NCBI RefSeq assembly: GCF_044547355.1
Contig: NZ_JBIUAG010000006.1
Location: 310,001-374,000, forward strand
Length of the DNA stretch: 64,000 bases
Direction of reading: 5' to 3'
From: Kutzneria sp044547355
Lineage (GTDB): Bacteria; Actinomycetota; Actinomycetes; Mycobacteriales; Pseudonocardiaceae
The notes below the pieces were generated by a model that saw only the letters and a program-made list of their open reading frames with translations, made no database searches and had not been told where the DNA came from. Below, piece by piece: positions 59,466 through 64,000 of the stretch (positions are counted from its first letter, which is position 1; the number at the start of each line of letters is the position of its first letter). The position numbers and the translations under genes were made by a program.

Positions 59466-60863
59466 GTGAACTGGACCGTGGACGTGCCGGTGGACACGCT
59501 GCCCGAGCTGCCGCCGCTGCCCCCGACGCTGCGCCGGAGACTCGACGAGGCGCTGGCCCGCCCGGCCGCACAGCAACCCGAGTGGCCCGACGCCGAACAG
59601 ACCAAGATGGCCCGCACCGTGCTGGAGAGCGTGCCGCCGATCACCGTGCCGGCCGAGGTGGACCTGCTGCGCTCGCGCCTGGCCGAGGTGGCCCGCGGCG
59701 AGGCCTTCCTGCTCCAGGGCGGCGACTGCGCCGAGACCTTCGCCAGCAACACCGAACCCCACATCCGCGCCAACGTCCGCACCCTGTTGCAGATGGCCGT
59801 CGTGCTCACCTACGGCGCGAGCCTGCCGGTGGTGAAGGTGGCCCGCATCGCCGGCCAGTACGCCAAGCCCCGCTCCCAGGGCGTGGACTCGCTGGGCCTG
59901 CCGGTCTACCGCGGCGACATCGTCAACTCCCTGGTCGCGACGCCCGAGGCCCGCGTGCCGGACCCGTCGCGCATGATCCGCGCGTACGCCAACGCCAGCG
60001 CGGCGATGAACCTGCTGCGGGCCTCCACCGCGACCGGCATGGCCGACCTGACCAAGGTGCACGACTGGAACAAGGACTTCGTCCGCACCTCCCGGGCCGG
60101 CGAGCGCTACGAGAAGCTGGCCAGTGAGATCGACCGCGGCCTGCGCTTCATGTCGGCCTGCGGCGTGACCGACACCTCGCTGCACACGGTGGAGATCTTC
60201 GCCAGCCACGAGGCCCTGCTGCTGGACTACGAGCGGGCCATGCTGCGGCTGGACCTTGACCACCGCGACGGCGAGCACACCAAGCTGTACGACCTGTCCT
60301 CGCACTTCCTGTGGGTCGGCGAGCGCACCCGCCAGCTGGACGGCGCGCACGTGGCGCTGGCCGAGCTGATCGCCAACCCGATCGGCCTGAAGATCGGCCC
60401 GACCACCACGCCCGAGATGGCCGTGGAGTACGTGGAGCGGCTGGACCCGAACAACGTGCCGGGCCGGCTGACGCTGATCTCCCGGATGGGCAACCACAAG
60501 GTCCGCGACGTGCTGCCGGCCATCGTGGAGAAGGTCACCGCGTCGGGCCACCTGGTGGTCTGGCAGTGCGACCCGATGCACGGCAACACCCACGAGTCGA
60601 CCACCGGCTACAAGACCCGCCACTTCGACCGCATCGTCGACGAGGTGCAGGGCTTCTTCGAGGTGCACCGCCAGCTGGGCACCCACCCCGGCGGCATCCA
60701 CATCGAGCTGACCGGCGAGGACGTCACCGAGTGCCTGGGCGGCGCGCAGGAGATCTCCGACGACGACCTGGCCGGCCGCTACGAGACGGCCTGCGACCCG
60801 CGGCTGAACACGCAGCAGTCGCTGGAGCTGGCCTTCCTCGTCGCCGAGATGCTCAGGCAGTAG
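59466..60863 (+). CDS. aroG: 3-Deoxy-7-phosphoheptulonate synthase, class II
   Basis: The 465-residue class II DAHP synthase catalyses the first shikimate-pathway step, from PEP and erythrose-4-phosphate. Family features are FLLQGGDCAETFASNTEPHIRANVRTLLQMAVVLTYG (metal-binding Cys), RIAGQYAKPRSQ, GLPVYRGDIVN, the GPTTTPEMAVEYVERLDPNNVPGRL region, RMGNHKVRDVLPAIVEKV, and the metal ligands WQCDPMHGNTHES and HIELTGEDVTEC. The GTG is 59466. It feeds the anthranilate synthase located elsewhere in the window. In M. tuberculosis the orthologue lies near pknL as well. Confidence 0.95.
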   Translation: MNWTVDVPVDTLPELPPLPPTLRRRLDEALARPAAQQPEWPDAEQTKMARTVLESVPPITVPAEVDLLRSRLAEVARGEAFLLQGGDCAETFASNTEPHIRANVRTLLQMAVVLTYGASLPVVKVARIAGQYAKPRSQGVDSLGLPVYRGDIVNSLVATPEARVPDPSRMIRAYANASAAMNLLRASTATGMADLTKVHDWNKDFVRTSRAGERYEKLASEIDRGLRFMSACGVTDTSLHTVEIFASHEALLLDYERAMLRLDLDHRDGEHTKLYDLSSHFLWVGERTRQLDGAHVALAELIANPIGLKIGPTTTPEMAVEYVERLDPNNVPGRLTLISRMGNHKVRDVLPAIVEKVTASGHLVVWQCDPMHGNTHESTTGYKTRHFDRIVDEVQGFFEVHRQLGTHPGGIHIELTGEDVTECLGGAQEISDDDLAGRYETACDPRLNTQQSLELAFLVAEMLRQ

Positions 60864-61290
60864 CGAGCTGACTGGTCGGCGCGATCCTGGTCAGCGCCAG
60901 GTAGGTCACGGTCGCGCCGACCACCACCATGATGTCCAGCGTCACCACGCCCAGCACCGACCGCCAGGTGGCCAGGGCGAACAGGCTGGACAGCACCGCG
61001 GCGGCCACGAACCCCCGGCTGAGCTGGTAGAACCACCACGCCGGCCGGCGGTTGTAGTGGACAAGCGCCCCCCACACGACGGTGGCCAGCGCGACCCATT
61101 CCAGGGTCATCGGCACCGAGTACCGGGGCTGGAAGGCGCAGAAGTCGTCGGGCGCGGAGAAGATCGCGGTCCCGATCAGCGTCAGCCCGTAGTTGCTGGC
61201 CGAGATCACCACCAGGGACAGCAAGAACGCCGCCAGCAACCGGAGCGGGCTGACCCGTCCGGACGTGCCGGTAGGCGACTTGGTGGACAT
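60853..61290 (-). CDS. Four-helix membrane protein of unknown function (DUF6069-like)
   Basis: The 145-residue protein has four hydrophobic segments (LRLLAAFLLSLVVISASNYGLTLIG; LEWVALATVVWGALVHY; FVAAAVLSSLFALATW; VVTLDIMVVVGATVTYLAL). The arrangement resembles DUF6069. The ATG at 61290 follows GGGGGAG, and the longer upstream frame is rejected. Its stop overlaps the 3' end of aroG by 11 bp. The function is unknown. Confidence 0.7.
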   Translation of the reverse strand: MSTKSPTGTSGRVSPLRLLAAFLLSLVVISASNYGLTLIGTAIFSAPDDFCAFQPRYSVPMTLEWVALATVVWGALVHYNRRPAWWFYQLSRGFVAAAVLSSLFALATWRSVLGVVTLDIMVVVGATVTYLALTRIAPTSQLATA

Positions 61291-61374
61291 GGCGGTGCTC
61301 CCCCTGCGGCGGCTGGCGCAAGTCACGCTACGACAAGGGAAACCCATCAGACTCGGAAAGATGTTGATGTCGGC

Positions 61375-62826
61375 TTAGAGTCCGCTGGGAACTTCCTGCC
61401 TGGTCAGCGCCAGATCCGGGGCGGATTTGGCCACCGTGGCGGGCAGCGTGACCCGCAGCCACGCGCCGTGTTCGCTCGGCTGCACGCCGGCGTGACCGCC
61501 GTGCGCGGCGGCGATCGCGGCGACGATGCTCAGCCCCAGCCCGCTGCCGTCGGCCGGCCCGGCCGTGCGGGACCGCGACGCGTCGCCGCGGAAGAACCGC
61601 TCGAACACCTTGTCCCGCTGCTCGGCGGCGATGCCCGGCCCCTCGTCCAGCACGTCGATGACCTCGTGCTCGCCGTCCCGGCTGATCCGCACCTCGGCCG
61701 CCGTGCCCGGCGGGGTGTGGGCGCGGACGTTGCCCAGCAGGTTGGCCAGCAGCTGGTGCAGCCGCGACCGGTCGCCGCGGACCAGGTGCTCGCCGTCGTC
61801 GGCGACGGCGAGCCGGACCGTGCGGGAGCAGTCGGCGGCCCGGGCGTCGCCGACCGCGGCCTCGGCCAGCGCCACCAGGTCGACCGGGCTGGACTCCAGC
61901 GGACGGCCCTGGTCCAGCCGGGCCAGCAGGAGCAGCTCGTCGACCAGGGCGGCCATCCGCTTGGCCTCCTCCTCGACCCGGCGCATGGCGTCGGCCAGGT
62001 CGTCGGGGTCGGCCAGCGCGCCGTGCCGGACCAGCTGGGCGTAGCCGGTGATCGAGGTGAGCGGGGTGCGCAGCTCGTGGCTGGCGTCGGCGACGAACTG
62101 CCGCAGGCCCTCCTCGGCGGCCTGCCGCTGGGTGAACGAGTGCTCCAGCCGCCCCAGCATCTGGTTCAGGGAGGTGCCCAGCCGGGCCACCTCGGTCGGC
62201 GAGTCGTCCACCCGCACCCGGTGCGACATCTCGCCCTCGGCGATCAGCTCCGCGGTGTCGGTCATCCGGTCAAGCGGGCGCATCACGAACCGGCTCACCC
62301 GCAGCGCCAGCACCGCGGCCAGGGCCAGCGCCAGCGCCGTCACCACGGCCTCGATGGCCACCAGCTGGTAGATGGTGGCCGCCGACAGCCGCAGCGACTG
62401 CGACACCATCAGGTAGCGGCCCTCGGGCAGCGCGCCGACCATGATCCGGAAGTCGTCGGCGCCGCTGATCGTGACCGTGCCGCGGGAGTTGGCGATGGAC
62501 TGCAGGGTGCTCAGCGGCGGGATCGGCAGGCCGTTGGCCGCGCCGTACTGGTGCAGCACCCGCCCGCTCGGATCGATCACGGTCATCGCGCACAGGTCGT
62601 CGTTGGACTGGCCGACCGGCAGCGTGCCGGCCGGGCTGACCTTGTTCACGTTGGCGGACAGCGCGTCGGCGACCTGCGTGTCGGTGCGCTTGAGCAGGTA
62701 GTTGCTCAGCGCGAACACGCCGACCACGTCGGCGGTGAGCAGGCCGGCCGCGGTCACCGCCAGCACCCCGGCCAGCAGCCGGGAGCGCAGCGAGCGCAGG
62801 CGCAGCCAGTGCAGCAGTCTGATCAT
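61375..62826 (-). CDS. Sensor histidine kinase, HAMP type
   Basis: The 483-residue sensor has two membrane segments (about 16-43 and 152-178) flanking an extracellular domain of about 110 residues. A HAMP linker (RPLDRMTDTAELIAEGEMSHRV), an H-box with phospho-acceptor His250 (ADASHELRTPLTSI) and an ATPase domain with N, G1 and G2 boxes (LLANLLGNVRAHTP, DEGPGI, GSGLGLSIVAAIAAAHGG) follow. It overlaps the response-regulator stop by four bases. The architecture resembles the mycobacterial TcrY/PrrB/MprB type. The ligand is unknown. Confidence 0.92.
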   Translation of the reverse strand: MIRLLHWLRLRSLRSRLLAGVLAVTAAGLLTADVVGVFALSNYLLKRTDTQVADALSANVNKVSPAGTLPVGQSNDDLCAMTVIDPSGRVLHQYGAANGLPIPPLSTLQSIANSRGTVTISGADDFRIMVGALPEGRYLMVSQSLRLSAATIYQLVAIEAVVTALALALAAVLALRVSRFVMRPLDRMTDTAELIAEGEMSHRVRVDDSPTEVARLGTSLNQMLGRLEHSFTQRQAAEEGLRQFVADASHELRTPLTSITGYAQLVRHGALADPDDLADAMRRVEEEAKRMAALVDELLLLARLDQGRPLESSPVDLVALAEAAVGDARAADCSRTVRLAVADDGEHLVRGDRSRLHQLLANLLGNVRAHTPPGTAAEVRISRDGEHEVIDVLDEGPGIAAEQRDKVFERFFRGDASRSRTAGPADGSGLGLSIVAAIAAAHGGHAGVQPSEHGAWLRVTLPATVAKSAPDLALTRQEVPSGL

Positions 62827-63539
62827 CGCCCGCCCGCCGGCACGGTCGATGCCCGCAGCAGGTAGCCGACGCCGCGGACGGTGTGGATCAGCGGGTTGTC
62901 CTGGTCGTCGAGCTTGCGCCGCAGGTAGTAGACGTAGGTCTCGACGATGCTGGAGTCGCCCTGGAAGTCGTAGTTCCACACCTGGTCGAGGATCTGGGCC
63001 CGGGAAAGCACCCGGCCCGCGTTGGTCATCAGGTAGCGCAGCAGCTGGAACTCGGTGGCCGACAGCCGCACCAGCTCCCCGTTGCGCCACACCTCGTGCG
63101 TGTCCTGGTCCAGCTCCACGTGCCCGACCCGCAGCCGATTGCTCGGGGCCCGCTCGGTGCGGCCCCGCTTGAGCAGCACGTTCACCCGCGCCACCAGCTC
63201 GTCCAGGTCGAACGGCTTGGTCACGTAGTCGTCGCCGCCCAGGGTCAGGCCGTGCACCTTGTCCTCGCTGGCGTCCCGCGCGGTCAGGAACAGCACCGGC
63301 GCGTCGATGCCGGCCTCGCGCAGTCGGGTGCACACGCCGAAGCCGTCCAGGTCGGGCAGCATCACGTCGAGCACGATCACGTCCGGGCGGGTGGCGGTCG
63401 CCTGCTCCAGCGCCTGCCGGCCGTTGGTCGCCGAGACCACGTCGAAGCCGACGAACTTCAGCGCCGTCGTCAGCAGGTTGACGATGTTGTGCTCGTCGTC
63501 GACGACCAGGATGCGGTGCTGGGCTGGTGGGGTGGACAC
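62823..63539 (-). CDS. OmpR-family response regulator
   Basis: The 238-residue regulator has a receiver domain with phospho-acceptor Asp58 (VIVLDVMLPDLDG), conserved Asp-Asp (VVDDE), Thr (FLTARD) and Lys (DDYVTKPFD), then an OmpR-type winged helix (LSATEFQLLRYLMTNAGRVLSRAQILDQVWNYDF...VETYVYYLRRKLD). The GTG start is at 63539. It is translationally coupled to the sensor kinase. The tRNA, small ORF and a hairpin lie upstream on the same strand and probably form another transcription unit. Confidence 0.93.
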   Translation of the reverse strand: MSTPPAQHRILVVDDEHNIVNLLTTALKFVGFDVVSATNGRQALEQATATRPDVIVLDVMLPDLDGFGVCTRLREAGIDAPVLFLTARDASEDKVHGLTLGGDDYVTKPFDLDELVARVNVLLKRGRTERAPSNRLRVGHVELDQDTHEVWRNGELVRLSATEFQLLRYLMTNAGRVLSRAQILDQVWNYDFQGDSSIVETYVYYLRRKLDDQDNPLIHTVRGVGYLLRASTVPAGGR

Positions 63540-63565
63540 CCCTCCATTAGAGCAGGACCCGTCGC

Positions 63566-63599
63566 GAGTGGCCCCGGAGTCGAGACTCCGGGGCCACTC
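63566..63599. terminator. Perfect 16-bp hairpin downstream of the small ORF
   Basis: GAGTGGCCCCGGAGTC (63566-63581) pairs with GACTCCGGGGCCACTC (63584-63599) around two bases. It begins seven bases after the stop codon of the 24-codon ORF on the minus strand and lies 27 bp before the response-regulator start, so it should end the tRNA/small-ORF transcript. Confidence 0.8.
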
Positions 63600-63605
63600 A
63601 CAGGT

Positions 63606-63680
63606 TCACTTGTTGACCGGCCAGGGCTTGGGGGTCGGCTCTCCGCGGAGGAACCGCGCGCCCCACGTGAAAAACGTCAT
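63606..63680 (-). CDS. 24-codon small ORF with ideal ribosome site
   Basis: The ORF runs from ATG 63678-63680 to TGA 63606-63608. It begins MTFFTWGARF and ends PKPWPVNK, rich in aromatic, basic and Pro residues. AAAGGAGGA at 63687-63695 sits six bases before the ATG, the strongest ribosome site in this window. The unit is preceded 34 bp upstream by tRNA-Arg on the same strand and followed by a perfect 16-bp hairpin. There is no signal peptide or known family. It could be a regulatory leader, toxin-like or signalling peptide, or a structural small protein. Confidence 0.6.
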   Translation of the reverse strand: MTFFTWGARFLRGEPTPKPWPVNK

Positions 63681-63714
63681 CGTTGTTCCTCCTTTCAGCG
63701 GATCTGGGCACATG

Positions 63715-63786
63715 TCCGCCCGGCAGGAATCGAACCTGCATTACCGGCTTCGTAGGCCGGTGTCGTGTCCGTTGGACCACAGGCGG
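63715..63786 (-). tRNA. tRNA-Arg(ACG)
   Basis: The minus strand folds as a 72-base cloverleaf: acceptor CCGCCTG/CGGGCGG with one G-U, D-stem GTCC/CGAC with three pairs, anticodon stem CCGGC/GCCGG with loop CTACGAA (anticodon ACG), and T-arm GCAGG-TTCGATT-CCTGC. The discriminator base is A and CCA is not encoded. A20 and C35, the main arginine identity elements, are present. The first base is C rather than the usual G. The remaining bases to 64000 show no gene that I can support. Confidence 0.82.
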
Positions 63787-64000
63787 GAAAGAGAGAGGAT
63801 GAAGGGAATCGGTCGGGTCGCGTGGGACAGCGCCGTGGGGCAAGAGGGCGCGGCCGTCACCGCTGCGGCCGGCGCTCCGGCCGGCACTGCCATGCACGTC
63901 ACGTGACCCGACCGACCAGGGCCGCGTCACCGGGACGGTGCGCAGGCCTCCCATCGGCCGAGCACTCGGGAGAATCCGTTGCTCGCCATGAACACAAGAA

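Noticed and set aside
63799..63906. 35-codon plus-strand ORF after the tRNA
   Set aside because: GAGAGG is too close to the ATG for a good ribosome site, the Ala-rich translation has no known features, and nothing supports expression.

Overview
The window is 64 kb of high-GC DNA with strongly GC3-biased genes, many GTG and a few TTG starts, Pro/Ala-rich secreted proteins and Ser/Thr kinases. It is an actinomycete chromosome, most likely Pseudonocardiaceae (Kutzneria/Amycolatopsis/Saccharothrix-like). This rests on the PknL/Rv2175c/MptA neighbourhood, a DUF6292-like protein, class II DAHP synthase and the palindrome-filled gene junctions. The exact genus is not readable from sequence alone.

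Layout. 0-9.9 kb: PadR regulator, GAF-ANTAR protein, unknown protein, nagA with a DasR-like operator, amino-acid permease, an internally deleted TnpB, two PH-domain (YdbS/YdbT-like) membrane proteins and a large DUF3558-type lipoprotein. 9.9-15.4 kb: zinc-ribbon protein, beta-lactamase-family hydrolase, CorA-like transporter, then a complete tryptophan attenuator in front of a fused anthranilate synthase, and a siderophore-interacting flavoprotein. 15.5-25 kb: two tandem paralogous secreted PKD proteins, a Ser/Thr kinase of reversed architecture, GH92 mannosidase and an alginate-lyase-family enzyme. 25-38 kb: small metabolic and regulatory genes (methyltransferase, two VOC proteins, AraC, FMN reductase, MFS), a DUF3152 metzincin-like protein, cold-shock protein, RutE-like reductase with a uracil/xanthine permease, and a lytic transglycosylase group. 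38-42 kb: a crotonase and a hydroxycinnamate module (feruloyl-CoA lyase, MarR regulator, acyl-CoA ligase) with matching AGGT-(n)-ACCT palindromes. 42-47.4 kb: mptA, crtB, a secreted peptide, Rv2175c homologue and pknL (with four PASTA domains), a block conserved with Mycobacterium. 47.4-59.4 kb: NfeD-like protein, flotillin, FAD oxidoreductase, ferric-reductase/FMN-binding pair, SDR, two broken genes, and a DeoR/PfkB/2-hydroxyacid dehydrogenase/FGGY-kinase sugar operon. 59.4-64 kb: aroG, a small membrane protein, an OmpR-type two-component system, a 24-codon ORF with an ideal ribosome site, and tRNA-Arg(ACG).

How the parts fit. aroG and the attenuated anthranilate synthase are the first steps of the shikimate and tryptophan routes. 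nagA, GH92, PL5 and the DeoR operon are carbohydrate scavenging. The fcs/ech/MarR set would convert ferulate-type acids to vanillin-type aldehydes. mptA, pknL, lytic transglycosylase and flotillin serve the envelope. Gene junctions, especially convergent ones, are repeatedly filled by long near-perfect palindromes. One 55-bp family occurs four times with invariant arms.

Items most worth following up are the 24-codon ORF downstream of tRNA-Arg, the in-frame deleted TnpB abutting a permease start, the trp attenuator, the four-copy palindrome family, a separate 100-bp inverted repeat before the flotillin gene, and the uncharacterised DeoR-controlled sugar operon.
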